In this document: positions 1 to 8,757 of the stretch, in pieces | How the letters are laid out: the number at the start of each line of letters is the position of its first letter | How positions within the stretch are numbered: the stretch's first letter is position 1 | Source of the DNA: an uncultured Ruminococcus sp. | GTDB taxonomy: Bacteria; Bacillota; Clostridia; Lachnospirales; Lachnospiraceae | Length of the DNA stretch: 64,000 bases | NCBI GenBank assembly: GCA_900541505.1 | Contig: UQKK01000012.1 | Location: 1-64,000, forward strand | Reading direction: 5' to 3' | Position numbers and translations under genes: made by a program | Notes under the pieces: generated by a model | Database searches by the model: none | What the model saw: only the letters and a program-made list of their open reading frames with translations | What the model was told of the DNA's origin: nothing

Positions 1-85
1 GGATAACAAAGCACAGCAGATTTATCTGGTGGGGATAATTCTGCGGAAACTCAAGACCGTGTATACTCTTGTAGAAAGAGAATAA
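1..85 (+). CDS. 3' end of an unidentified coding region (partial)
   Basis: An open frame enters from the left edge and stops with TAA at 83-85, giving about 27 residues ending KTVYTLVERE. It is too short to assign to a family. The TAA lies inside the spacer of the promoter proposed for the next gene, so it may belong to a separate upstream gene on the same strand. It could also be a chance open frame. Confidence 0.3.
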   Translation, partial: DNKAQQIYLVGIILRKLKTVYTLVERE

Positions 86-97
86 TGTCTGTATAAT
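69..97 (+). promoter_or_regulatory. Putative SigA-type promoter for the DUF6020 gene
   Basis: TTGTAG at 69-74 and a perfect TATAAT at 92-97 are separated by 17 bp, about 40 bp upstream of the ATG at 136. The -35 match is only 3 of 6, so the call rests on the -10 box and spacing. A GAGGG ribosome binding site lies six bases before the ATG. Confidence 0.5.
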
Positions 98-135
98 GGG
101 AAAAGAATATATTTTTACAGAAATGAGGGCAGTCT

Positions 136-1785
136 ATGAATCCAGTATTATTTTTATGCTCGGCATTGTTATCTATCGTATCGGTGTTTTCTCTGAATGT
201 TTACAGAACCTCTTTTTTGGGTGGAGGACATATCTTTTTTACTGTCATACTATTTGTCGTATTGACTGTTATTTTTGCTCTGCTGCTTAAAGCGGCCTAT
301 AAAATCATGGAGCTCATAAATCGCAAAGCAACCTGTGACTGCCGTTTGAACAAACTTACACTTTTTGAAAAGAACAAAAAATGCATCTGTCTGTGTACAG
401 GGCTTTTGCTCCTCGCCTGGCTTCCCTATCTGATTGCCTACTATCCCGGCACCAGCTTTGGGGATACTTCTACCCAGATAGAGCTCTTTTTTGACTATAT
501 CAACAATTCCAAGACTCTTTTGGACCACCACCCGGTTTTCGACACCTTCCTTTTCGGAGGGTTCATTTGGCTGGGACAGACACTTTTTGATTCGGCAAAT
601 ATCGGGTGTTTTCTTTTTATTGTCATCCAGTGTGCCGCTACTGCCCTGTCATTTACCGCCATCTGTATTTTCATGAAACAGCACGGTGCGAAAAATATAC
701 ACTGTCTGCTTGCGCTAGCGTTTTTTGCCTTTTACCCGCCCATCCCCCAGTACGCCATCACCATGTTAAAAGACTCCTTGTATGCGTGGATTTATGTCTT
801 CTGGTTTTTACTATTTATCGATTTGGTTATATCTAAGGGCGAAATTCTAAGGAACAAGCGGAAACTCATTTTGTTTTTCCTGCTGGCTCTTTTCAGCTCC
901 CTGACAAAAAAGACAGGCGCCTACCTGCTCTTGCTTACCTTTTTTGTTCTCCTGTTTTTATACAGAACATATTGGAAACAGCTTCTGTTTTCCATGCTGC
1001 TTCCTGTACTGATTGTCCTTGTATTGATACCGACATTTCTTTTCCCGCTCCTTCCCTGTCTCCCCGGAGGCAAGCAGGAGACGCTGGGCATCTTATTCCA
1101 GCAGACGGCAAAATATATGACAGACCATCCTGACGAGGTGACAGAAGAGGAAAAAGCGGCGATTGACCCGCTCCTTGACTACGACACAATCCCGGAGCGC
1201 TATCTACTCACTGTGCAGGACCCCATAAAGTTCCAGAATCCGCTCTACAAGGATTACTACGGAATCCAGGAGATTGATTCCGATATGTTGAAAGCCTACT
1301 TAAAAGTCTGGATTTCCCAGGGACTCAAGCATCCTGTCACTTATCTGGAAGCGACTCTGGGGACATGCCTTGGATATTTCTTTCCCGTCAATGCCTTTGA
1401 GTTATTTGACGAACCGGGAAGCGGTCTGCATGAACAGATTATCTATCAGCCTGCTGCTCTCTCCGGCATCCATTATTATTTTGTCAAGGCATACAATATA
1501 TTGACTGAGTCACCAATCTTGTCACTGTTTTTCCGGATTGTCATCTTCTCCTGGTGGATACCGATGATTGTCTTCTGCCGGATGATGCAGTGCAATAAAA
1601 AAATGCTTCCCCTACTCATACCTGTAATGGGAAGCATCCTTTTATGTGTCCTGTGTCCCTGTACAATTGGGAGATATGTCATGCACCTTTTGTACACCGC
1701 ACCTCTGCTGTTCTGGGGAATCAGCTTTTCTTCTCCAGAAACAGCTTCCTCGTCACAAAGTTGTACACCATCACAATCGCCGTGA
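136..1785 (+). CDS. DUF6020-like polytopic membrane protein, probable GT-C type glycosyltransferase
   Basis: This 549-residue protein has about a dozen hydrophobic segments. After two or three of them comes a loop reading PYLIAYYPGTSFGDTSTQ, whose acidic residue after YYPG resembles the first-loop catalytic Asp of GT-C fold enzymes. The 592-residue protein at 3055-4833 has the same architecture and the corresponding PYFLAYYPGIITDDAEWQ loop, so the two are paralogues. A role in transferring a lipid-linked sugar outside the membrane is inferred from this and from the neighbouring GtrA/GtrB-like pair. It is the only capsule-region gene here on the plus strand. Its last 20 or so residues are read opposite the 3' end of the gtrA-like gene and look like an unstructured tail. 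Confidence 0.8.
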   Translation: MNPVLFLCSALLSIVSVFSLNVYRTSFLGGGHIFFTVILFVVLTVIFALLLKAAYKIMELINRKATCDCRLNKLTLFEKNKKCICLCTGLLLLAWLPYLIAYYPGTSFGDTSTQIELFFDYINNSKTLLDHHPVFDTFLFGGFIWLGQTLFDSANIGCFLFIVIQCAATALSFTAICIFMKQHGAKNIHCLLALAFFAFYPPIPQYAITMLKDSLYAWIYVFWFLLFIDLVISKGEILRNKRKLILFFLLALFSSLTKKTGAYLLLLTFFVLLFLYRTYWKQLLFSMLLPVLIVLVLIPTFLFPLLPCLPGGKQETLGILFQQTAKYMTDHPDEVTEEEKAAIDPLLDYDTIPERYLLTVQDPIKFQNPLYKDYYGIQEIDSDMLKAYLKVWISQGLKHPVTYLEATLGTCLGYFFPVNAFELFDEPGSGLHEQIIYQPAALSGIHYYFVKAYNILTESPILSLFFRIVIFSWWIPMIVFCRMMQCNKKMLPLLIPVMGSILLCVLCPCTIGRYVMHLLYTAPLLFWGISFSSPETASSSQSCTPSQSP

Positions 1786-2110
1786 CAACAATTTTTGCCA
1801 GCATATAGAATACGTGGAGTCCATCCACAAATCCCCACATCAGCACCTGGTTCAGCCCCAGCCCGATGATGCTCAGAGCGGTAAAGAGGATAAACTCTTT
1901 TCTCTTATCCTTTGCCTTATCCACCTCAAAAACCCATGTCACACTCAAAATATAGTTGTATATCACCGATACGGCAAAGGAAATCCCGCTGGAGATAAGA
2001 TAATGGATTCCCACAAGCTCTGTCAAGGCTATCATCACACCGTAGTCAATCAGGAATGCGCTCCCGCCGACTACGCCGAATTTTGCAATCTGCGCCGCTA
2101 TTTTTTTCAT
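1721..2110 (-). CDS. GtrA-family membrane protein
   Basis: At 129 residues with four predicted membrane spans, this has the standard GtrA size. The opening KFGVVGGSAFLIDYGVM and the ending YNFVTRKLFLEKK are typical family landmarks. GtrA proteins help flip polyprenyl-phosphate-linked sugars across the membrane. The gene follows the GtrB-like transferase at 46 bp, as in three-gene gtr modules. An AAGGAG site lies about 11 bases before the ATG. The 3' end overlaps the convergent gene (136-1785) by 65 bp. Confidence 0.9.
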   Translation of the reverse strand: MKKIAAQIAKFGVVGGSAFLIDYGVMIALTELVGIHYLISSGISFAVSVIYNYILSVTWVFEVDKAKDKRKEFILFTALSIIGLGLNQVLMWGFVDGLHVFYMLAKIVVTAIVMVYNFVTRKLFLEKKS

Positions 2111-2156
2111 CTGATTCGATTCTCCTTCACATCTGACCCCTTTGCTGCCAAATGCC

Positions 2157-3092
2157 TTATTTGTCTTCTTTTCCCAAAAGTTCCATCTGGTTCAATAAAA
2201 TCTCATATAACTGCCGATGCTTTTTTACAATCACCGTGAGGATGATTCCGCAGACCCATAAAAGCATCCCCATCACAGCAATGATTCCCGATACAATCAA
2301 GGTTGGGAATCGCAGCACCAGACCGGTCTGGAAAAATTCAATAAGAATTGGCACGAACAAAATCAGGGCAATCACCCACAGAAACACGGCAATGCAGGTA
2401 AAAAACGCAAAAGGTCTGTACTCCCGGAACAACGTGGCAATTGTGGACAACACCTTGATGCCGTCTGAAATCGTATTTAACTTTGATTCGCTCCCCTCCG
2501 GACGGTCCCGGTACATGATTGGAATCTCCTCTAAGAGAAAATTCTTATCCACAGCATGGATAGTCATCTCCGTCTCAATCTCAAATCCCTTGGATAACAC
2601 AGGGAAGGATTTGACGAATCGTCTGCTGAAAGCGCGATACCCGGTCATGATATCCCGAATCTCATTGTCAAACAGTTTGTTGATAAAGAACCGCACCATG
2701 CGGTTCCCCAGATTGTGAAATCTGCGCTTATTCTCCGTAAAATAAGTGGAGGAAAGCCTGTCTCCGATGACCATGTCCACCCCTTTTTTAAGAACTAACT
2801 CCGCCATTTTTTCTGCATGGAGCGCCGGATAAGTATCATCCCCATCCGCCATAATATAGCACTGGGCATCGATATCACGGAACATACTGCGAATTACATT
2901 TCCTTTTCCCTGTCTGTACTCGTAGCGCACCACCGCACCCGCTCTGCGCGCCGCCTCATCGGTATGGTCTGTGGAATTATTGTCATACACATAGATGGTT
3001 GCCTCAGGCAGGGCTTCCTTAAAATCCTTTACCACTTTTTCTATCGTCAGACTCTCATTGTAACACGGTATTAACACTGCAATTTTTTCCAT
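2157..3092 (-). CDS. Glycosyltransferase family 2, GtrB/dolichol-phosphate-mannose-synthase-like
   Basis: An N-terminal GT2 domain opens VLIPCYNES and carries the metal-binding stretch MADGDDTYPA. Two C-terminal membrane segments follow, the layout of GtrB-type enzymes that load a sugar onto polyprenyl phosphate at the inner face. The start at 3092 (MEKIAVLIPC) is preferred because AAAGGAG lies seven bases before it; an in-frame start at 3110 lacks such a site. The gene overlaps the end of the upstream DUF6020 gene by 38 bp and precedes the gtrA-like gene, so the three are probably co-transcribed. The sugar donor cannot be read from sequence. Confidence 0.9.
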   Translation of the reverse strand: MEKIAVLIPCYNESLTIEKVVKDFKEALPEATIYVYDNNSTDHTDEAARRAGAVVRYEYRQGKGNVIRSMFRDIDAQCYIMADGDDTYPALHAEKMAELVLKKGVDMVIGDRLSSTYFTENKRRFHNLGNRMVRFFINKLFDNEIRDIMTGYRAFSRRFVKSFPVLSKGFEIETEMTIHAVDKNFLLEEIPIMYRDRPEGSESKLNTISDGIKVLSTIATLFREYRPFAFFTCIAVFLWVIALILFVPILIEFFQTGLVLRFPTLIVSGIIAVMGMLLWVCGIILTVIVKKHRQLYEILLNQMELLGKEDK

Positions 3093-4833
3093 CTTTTTTC
3101 TCCTTTGCATAATTCGTACAACTTATCATAATAAATAATGGCATCGCTGTCACCATCGCATAACTGTATCTAAACTCCGCCTGCACCGGCGTCGCGATAA
3201 ACAAAGACAGAAGGATGGCAAGCACAGGAAGAAACGGCAGGATGGAGGTTTTCCTGCAGACTGCACATCCGGCGAGCACAAGCAAAGTCCATGTATAAAA
3301 CCCTATGCTCCAAAGCAACCCCAAAACAGGCACTTTCTCATTCACCTCATCCAGACTGTCCAGTATATCCACAATGCTATTCGGCAGTTTAGAATCCCGG
3401 TACATTCCCCAATCATTCTCTTTCATCATTGTCGTGGTCACCCAGTACTGCACATCCGGGTACCAATATCCCTTTGTCTGGTCTATCTGTGCCTTGATAT
3501 ATGTGGCAGGGTATTCCAGCCCCAGCTCTATCCACAGTTTCAGATACTCCCCTTTGTGTTCTGCAATGTACTCCTGGTCTCCTGTCTGCCTCACCAGTGT
3601 CTTGATGGGGTCCGAAATGGTCGGAAAATAGACATCTTTAATCTGGTCCACATCCACTGCCTTTTCAAGGAGTTCTCTCTGTTCTTCCGTCAGTTCTCCG
3701 TCATCCGCGATGACTCTGGCGATATGCTGTGCCGGTATGGACAGAGATTCAATGGTATCCGGCGCTGCCACGTGAAAATAATTTAGGACGGGACCTTTAT
3801 AAATCACTGTCAATGCTATTGTAACAGCACAAACCGGAACCACCGCTTTCCGTTTCCCTTTTAAAAAGAAAATCAGAAACGGAACACACAAAAGATAAGC
3901 GTAGAACCCGTTGCTTCTGAGTATACAGAGCAAAATTCCTGTGAGAAAGAATACAATGTAATTTCCCACACCGCATGTTTCTCTCGTCATCTTCCAGATA
4001 GAGAGAGATAGAATCAGCACCACCGCACCAAGCAGGACATCTTTCCACAAAGTCACAGCATACAGCGCATTAATAGGAAAGAGCGCAAAATAGATAAGGC
4101 AGCCCACAAGAAAACGTTTGCCCATCTTTTCTTTGTAAAACGTCATAAGCAGATAGGCATAACTGCCTGCCATGATTACCATCTGTCCCAGTACACAGCT
4201 TGCCACTCCCGCATTCGGGGTATGAAAAACAGAATATCCTATCTGATAAAATACTCTGTGTATCATCGTATGAATCCACGGCTGATGATTGCTGTAGCTG
4301 CGCAGACCGATTGCCTGTGTCAGCTGCCATTCCGCATCGTCTGTGATGATGCCCGGATAATAAGCGAGAAAATAAGGAAGCCAACACACAATGCAGATAA
4401 AAAATACCAACAGCGCAAATTTCCAAGGTTTTATCTTCCACCCAGTATCCGCTGTCAGGTTTATGGACAACAGCCAGTGGATGAGCAGAGAAAGCACCTT
4501 TTCTATGAGGAGGTACAGTCCGATGACAGATAGAAGATACTGTAAAATCTTCGCTGTCCCTGCCCAGCTGTACACCTCATAATTTCCTGCCACCCAGAAA
4601 ATCGAAAACAAAGCAGAGAGAAAGGTGACTATCCCTTTTTCTAATTTTGTCTGTTCAATATGACATGAATTTAAAAACCAGTACAGCAACAGCAGCACAA
4701 TTGCCGCAAAGATATTCGATGTACGTAAATCCAATGTCCACACAACTGCCGCGCACATCAGAATCATCTGCATATAAATATTGTGAATCCATTTTTTCAT
4801 CTGTTTTCCCTCTCTGTCTGCTCCCTCTTCCAA
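3055..4833 (-). CDS. DUF6020-like polytopic membrane protein, probable GT-C type glycosyltransferase
   Basis: This 592-residue multi-span protein has the loop YYPGIITDDAEWQ after its early membrane spans and a soluble extracytoplasmic stretch between later spans (around residues 370-490). It is a paralogue of the protein at 136-1785. Sitting directly before the GtrB/GtrA-like pair, it would be the third, acceptor-specific enzyme of a gtr-like module; this is inference from context. It starts one base after the flippase gene ends, so the operon is tight. DUF6020 members have no proven activity that I know of. Confidence 0.8.
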   Translation of the reverse strand: MEEGADREGKQMKKWIHNIYMQMILMCAAVVWTLDLRTSNIFAAIVLLLLYWFLNSCHIEQTKLEKGIVTFLSALFSIFWVAGNYEVYSWAGTAKILQYLLSVIGLYLLIEKVLSLLIHWLLSINLTADTGWKIKPWKFALLVFFICIVCWLPYFLAYYPGIITDDAEWQLTQAIGLRSYSNHQPWIHTMIHRVFYQIGYSVFHTPNAGVASCVLGQMVIMAGSYAYLLMTFYKEKMGKRFLVGCLIYFALFPINALYAVTLWKDVLLGAVVLILSLSIWKMTRETCGVGNYIVFFLTGILLCILRSNGFYAYLLCVPFLIFFLKGKRKAVVPVCAVTIALTVIYKGPVLNYFHVAAPDTIESLSIPAQHIARVIADDGELTEEQRELLEKAVDVDQIKDVYFPTISDPIKTLVRQTGDQEYIAEHKGEYLKLWIELGLEYPATYIKAQIDQTKGYWYPDVQYWVTTTMMKENDWGMYRDSKLPNSIVDILDSLDEVNEKVPVLGLLWSIGFYTWTLLVLAGCAVCRKTSILPFLPVLAILLSLFIATPVQAEFRYSYAMVTAMPLFIMISCTNYAKEKKDGKNCSVNTVLQ

Positions 4834-4834
4834 T

Positions 4835-6352
4835 CTATTTTCTTACCAAAATCCCTCTCACTCTCTTTGCGAGTCCTTTAAACTCCTGTGGCTCTGCCAC
4901 ATAATTTACCAGAATGATTGCCACCGCGCTGGCACTCCCCATTCCTGCTGCATAGAGGAACCAGGAAAAAAACGAATCCATACTCTGGGGCACCAGAAAG
5001 CATCCCAAACCAGTCATCACACCGCCCACCAGAAGATTTCTGAAGATTCGCAAAAAGGACACTTTACCTGAGCTTTTCATTAAATACTTGTTGTTGTACA
5101 GAATAATGTCAAAGGAGCGGTATCCGTAGGAACACACCGTCCCAATCAATACTCCTGTGATTCCCAGTTTCCAGACCAGCGCCAGGGAGACCGTCACATT
5201 GATGACCGCCTCTAAGACTGCCTGGTATCTTGTCTCTTTATAATGTCCGGCAGCACAGATAATCGTAAGCCCCGGAATCCGCACATTCTGCAGGAACACA
5301 ATGACGGTAAACAGGACACCCAAAACAGGGCGTACATACTGTACATCTTTCATATTGACCGTGTACGCCGCGATAAAAGGCAGAATCAATACGCCCATAC
5401 AGGTAATAACCACAAAAAGAATCACCATATACATGTATTCGTACGCCGAATAGCTTTTTTGCAGTACTTCGTCTTCCTTTTTCGCGATAACCTCGCCAAA
5501 GCCCGCTGTCAGTCCATTGGAAAAAGACGTCAGGAGCTGATTTACCGCATTGACAACCAGCATATAGGTGCCATATACGCTTACCTCCAAAAGAGAACGG
5601 CTGCCAAGGCAGATGGTTAAAACCGTCGTATCTGTATTGTTTACGATGATTCCCACCACCTGGTGCAGAAGCGCCGCGTTCTTCTGCTTCAGAGCGCTCT
5701 CTTTCGGCTCCGCGTGGAAATCCAAATCCGGATATCTTCGCTTCGCATAAATCTTCACGAGAATCAGCCGGAGCATATAGACCCCTGTCGCCACCGCTTT
5801 CACCGGCAGCACTCCGGCGCCTGCGTAGATGAGCAGGATTGACACCGCCATATTCACAATCGTTCCCGCCGCCTGGATAAGCGCCACCACATAGCCTTCC
5901 TGGTTGGCGGTCAAGAGCACCCTGTACTTTCCGAGGAAAAAATAATCCACCAGTGTGCTGCCCGCCAGCACAATAATCATCCACCGCACCAGACTGTTGT
6001 CAAGCTGCCCGGATATCAGGAAAGGATAAATGTAGACCAGTGCCGCGGTAAGTCCCAAAAACAAAAGTCCCGAACGATTATAAAAGCGTCTGGAGGCGGA
6101 CAGAATGGAGTTTACTTCATCCGTCTTTTTAAGTGCCAATGGATTATAGAGGGCAACTACTGTTGCAGTCCCCACCCCCGCTTCCGCCAGACCGAGATAG
6201 GTCAAAAACTGGTTTACGGAGATAATCATGCCGTTGATGCTGGAGCCGTACGCCTCCAGGATAAAGCGCGGCAAAATAATGCCAGACAGAAATACGACAA
6301 CCTGCAGGAACAAGTTGGCGACCATATTTTTAAAAGCCAGTTTACTCCTCAT
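4835..6352 (-). CDS. Wzx-like polysaccharide flippase (MOP superfamily)
   Basis: The 505-residue protein has 12-14 hydrophobic segments and the family opening NMVANLFLQVVVFLSGIILPR. MOP/Wzx proteins flip undecaprenyl-linked oligosaccharide units to the outer face. AAAGGAGG stands four bases before the ATG. It is the only flippase in the left cluster; a second, unrelated copy lies at 32845-34275, implying that two glycans are exported. It is followed almost without gap by the DUF6020 gene. Confidence 0.92.
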   Translation of the reverse strand: MRSKLAFKNMVANLFLQVVVFLSGIILPRFILEAYGSSINGMIISVNQFLTYLGLAEAGVGTATVVALYNPLALKKTDEVNSILSASRRFYNRSGLLFLGLTAALVYIYPFLISGQLDNSLVRWMIIVLAGSTLVDYFFLGKYRVLLTANQEGYVVALIQAAGTIVNMAVSILLIYAGAGVLPVKAVATGVYMLRLILVKIYAKRRYPDLDFHAEPKESALKQKNAALLHQVVGIIVNNTDTTVLTICLGSRSLLEVSVYGTYMLVVNAVNQLLTSFSNGLTAGFGEVIAKKEDEVLQKSYSAYEYMYMVILFVVITCMGVLILPFIAAYTVNMKDVQYVRPVLGVLFTVIVFLQNVRIPGLTIICAAGHYKETRYQAVLEAVINVTVSLALVWKLGITGVLIGTVCSYGYRSFDIILYNNKYLMKSSGKVSFLRIFRNLLVGGVMTGLGCFLVPQSMDSFFSWFLYAAGMGSASAVAIILVNYVAEPQEFKGLAKRVRGILVRK

Positions 6353-6420
6353 GAAGCCTCCTTTCCATCTTCCCTCTGAACGTATATTGTATCAGTAAAA
6401 TTTGTATGTTTTCCCATTCT

Positions 6421-7386
6421 TTACCTTTTCTTCTCCTCACTGATAAAGACCAGACGGCGGTACAGTCTTACATTGAGAAATAAAACAAACGCCGATATCT
6501 TCCTCTTTTTCTGGAAATAAGGATTACGCAATATCACAAACAGATGCCGCCTGATAAACCGTTTCAGCTCTTTATAGCCTTCCAGTGTCCGAAAATCGTC
6601 CTCCATCAGCATTTTGTCCAGCACGATAAAGCGCGACCATATCCACAGACACTGCGCCTCTTTCTCCAGTGCCGGAAATGCCTTTTTCACTACCCGGTAA
6701 TTCTTCGTATACCCGTCGATGATGTCAAAGAGCTGAGGGCGGTAAGCCCTCCCTGTGATGCTGTCCTCCCTGTGGAGATAGTAATATTTCGGCTTTGTCC
6801 CCACTGCCACAGTCTTCACCCGCTGCATCAAATCCACTGTATAATAGATATCCTCATAGAGCCGCCCTTTCGGGAAACGCAAATCCTCCATACAGCTTTT
6901 TAAAATCAGCTTGTTCCAGATTTCCCCCCGGATGGTGTGTCCTCTTAAGATACAGCGAAACGCCTCCTCGCCGCTGCACACAAAGTCTTCCTCTTCCTCC
7001 TGAGCTTCTATCCTGTCTTTATAAACCTCATAAATACCGCAGGTCGCCATATCCGCCCCCGCCTTCTTTATATTGGTATACAAATATTCCAGCATATCCT
7101 TTTCCACATAGTCGTCACTGTCCAAAAAGATGACATACTCGCCCTTGGCATAAGGAATCCCTGCATTTCTGGCGTCACTTAACCCGCCGTTTTCCTTGTG
7201 AACAACCTGCACTCTCTCATCTTTTTTCGCGTATTCCTCGCAGATATCCCCACAGGTATCCGGACTCCCGTCATCCACAAGAATCACCTGGATATCTGAA
7301 AATGTCTGTCCCAAAATAGAATCCACGCATTTGTGGATATATGGCTCCACCTTATATACCGGCACAATCACACTGATAGCTGGCAT
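6421..7386 (-). CDS. Glycosyltransferase family 2 (EpsJ-like)
   Basis: The protein begins SVIVPVYKVEPYI, with LVDDGSPD and the metal-binding FLDSDDYVE motif near residues 90-100, all hallmarks of an inverting GT-A family 2 enzyme. No membrane segment is evident, so it would act on lipid-linked intermediates at the cytoplasmic face. At 321 residues it is normal length. GAGGAGG lies about 11 bases before the ATG. The gene sits 68 bp upstream of the flippase and 168 bp after the preceding transferase, with a short tandem repeat in that gap. Confidence 0.93.
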   Translation of the reverse strand: MPAISVIVPVYKVEPYIHKCVDSILGQTFSDIQVILVDDGSPDTCGDICEEYAKKDERVQVVHKENGGLSDARNAGIPYAKGEYVIFLDSDDYVEKDMLEYLYTNIKKAGADMATCGIYEVYKDRIEAQEEEEDFVCSGEEAFRCILRGHTIRGEIWNKLILKSCMEDLRFPKGRLYEDIYYTVDLMQRVKTVAVGTKPKYYYLHREDSITGRAYRPQLFDIIDGYTKNYRVVKKAFPALEKEAQCLWIWSRFIVLDKMLMEDDFRTLEGYKELKRFIRRHLFVILRNPYFQKKRKISAFVLFLNVRLYRRLVFISEEKKR

Positions 7387-7499
7387 CTTTTATCTTTCCT
7401 CCTCTTTCTTCTTGTGATTGTGCATATTACTGGCACAGCACAATCTCTTACTGGTCTTTCGTTTCTTATTTGCTTCAAAAATGACAACTCCTCAAGTAC

Positions 7500-7571
7500 C
7501 TCATAAATAACAACTTTTGAAGCTGCCTCATAAATGATAGCTTTTGAAGCTGCCTCATAAATGATAACAGG
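7500..7571. repeat. 27-bp tandem repeat at the 3' end of a glycosyltransferase gene
   Basis: Two 27-bp units (7500-7526 and 7527-7553) and a partial third (from 7554) follow each other, differing at a few positions. Each unit starts CTCATAAAT and the full ones end TTTTGAAGCTGC. The stop codon of the transferase at 7555 lies in the third copy, so the repeat looks like a tandem duplication of the gene end. On the minus strand the units stay open in a frame that overlaps the start of the next gene, but I see no reason to call that a gene. Confidence 0.85.
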
Positions 7572-8655
7572 ACAGAAGGGTCTGCGCCTCCTGTTCGATA
7601 TCATACCCTGCTTCCCGAAATTGTCTCCGAATCAGCCCGTTATCCTCTTCACTTCTGCTCTCATTCTTATGAGAAAGAATCACATCCCGCCAGGTTTCTT
7701 TCGCTGCCTCCAAGGATATAAACTCCACCCTGTCTGTGAGCTTCACTTCCGCTGTTATGGAGTCGGACAGCACACTTGGGATTCCCGAAGCCTGTGCCTC
7801 CAAAGCCACAATGGGAAGTCCCTCAAACAGGGACGGAAAGACGAACACGTCCATCGCCATCCAAAGTTTATTCACATCCCTGCGGATTCCTAAAAACTTC
7901 ACCCGCTCCTGCAGGTTATATTCGTCCACCTTCTGTCTGACCTGCCCCTCCAGTTCTCCCTCACCGATGAGCAAGAGCACTGCCGTTTCCTCTGCCGCCG
8001 CGACTTCTTTAAACACCTCAATCAAAAACAGGTGGTTTTTCTGTTCCTCAAAGCGCCCCACATGTCCCAGCACAAACTTTCCTTCCACGCCAAGCTTTTC
8101 TCTCATTTCTCCGCGTACCCTCTCCTGAAAAAGGAAACGGGACATGTCCAGGGCATTGTGTATGAGATGGAAGTGATTTCCCTTAAGAATCCTTTCCGAA
8201 AAAAGCCACTGCCCCGCCACCTCACTGCAGGCAAAATACGTATTCGCATATCTCGGTATCAACCCTTTGTTTATCCTGTGCAGGACATTGCGTGCAAAAC
8301 CCGGCGTGGAAGAATTGTGTGAATGAGCCGCGATAACCGGGATGTTCGCCGCCTTCGCCGTAATCAGAGGCACGATGTTTGCCGCGGAAAGCATGTTCAC
8401 GTGTACCGCATCGTAGCTCTCCTCTGTCAGAATCTTTAAGAGCTCCCTGCGAAAGGCAAGGGGATGTCTCCTGGCATCCACCGTGTGAAAAACCCTGCCT
8501 CCCATCGCAAGGATTTCCTCCTCATAGGCAAGATGCGGGAACATGCTGATAAAATCAAACTGCACGCCTTCCTTTTTCATCTGTCTGTAATATGTCATCA
8601 CAAAACTTTCAATCCCGCCGGGATTAAATGACATCCCAATCTGCAATACTTTCAT
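7555..8655 (-). CDS. Glycosyltransferase family 4 (EpsF-like)
   Basis: The protein starts MKVLQIGMSFNPGGIESFV, a typical GT4 acceptor-side Rossmann loop, and has the retaining GT-B signature FEGLPIVALEAQASG near residue 285. The enzyme would extend a lipid-linked oligosaccharide in the cytoplasm. Three in-frame ATGs occur close together; 8655 is chosen because GGAG lies six bases before it and because family members start MKVLQIG, but 8667 is possible. The stop codon is embedded in a 27-bp tandem repeat. Confidence 0.92.
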   Translation of the reverse strand: MKVLQIGMSFNPGGIESFVMTYYRQMKKEGVQFDFISMFPHLAYEEEILAMGGRVFHTVDARRHPLAFRRELLKILTEESYDAVHVNMLSAANIVPLITAKAANIPVIAAHSHNSSTPGFARNVLHRINKGLIPRYANTYFACSEVAGQWLFSERILKGNHFHLIHNALDMSRFLFQERVRGEMREKLGVEGKFVLGHVGRFEEQKNHLFLIEVFKEVAAAEETAVLLLIGEGELEGQVRQKVDEYNLQERVKFLGIRRDVNKLWMAMDVFVFPSLFEGLPIVALEAQASGIPSVLSDSITAEVKLTDRVEFISLEAAKETWRDVILSHKNESRSEEDNGLIRRQFREAGYDIEQEAQTLLSCYHL

Positions 8656-8757
8656 CATCTTCTCCATCTCTTGCGCGCCTCACCAGGTTCATATCCTCGG
8701 CTTCGCCGCGCTTTTTAATCTATATGGCATATCTCTCTTCTTGCCTTATCCGCATTT

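Noticed and set aside
7368..7604. Open frame of 78 codons across the 27-bp tandem repeat
   Set aside because: It is open only because the repeat length is a multiple of three, has repetitive IIYEAASK-type content, overlaps both neighbouring transferase genes and has no convincing ribosome binding site.
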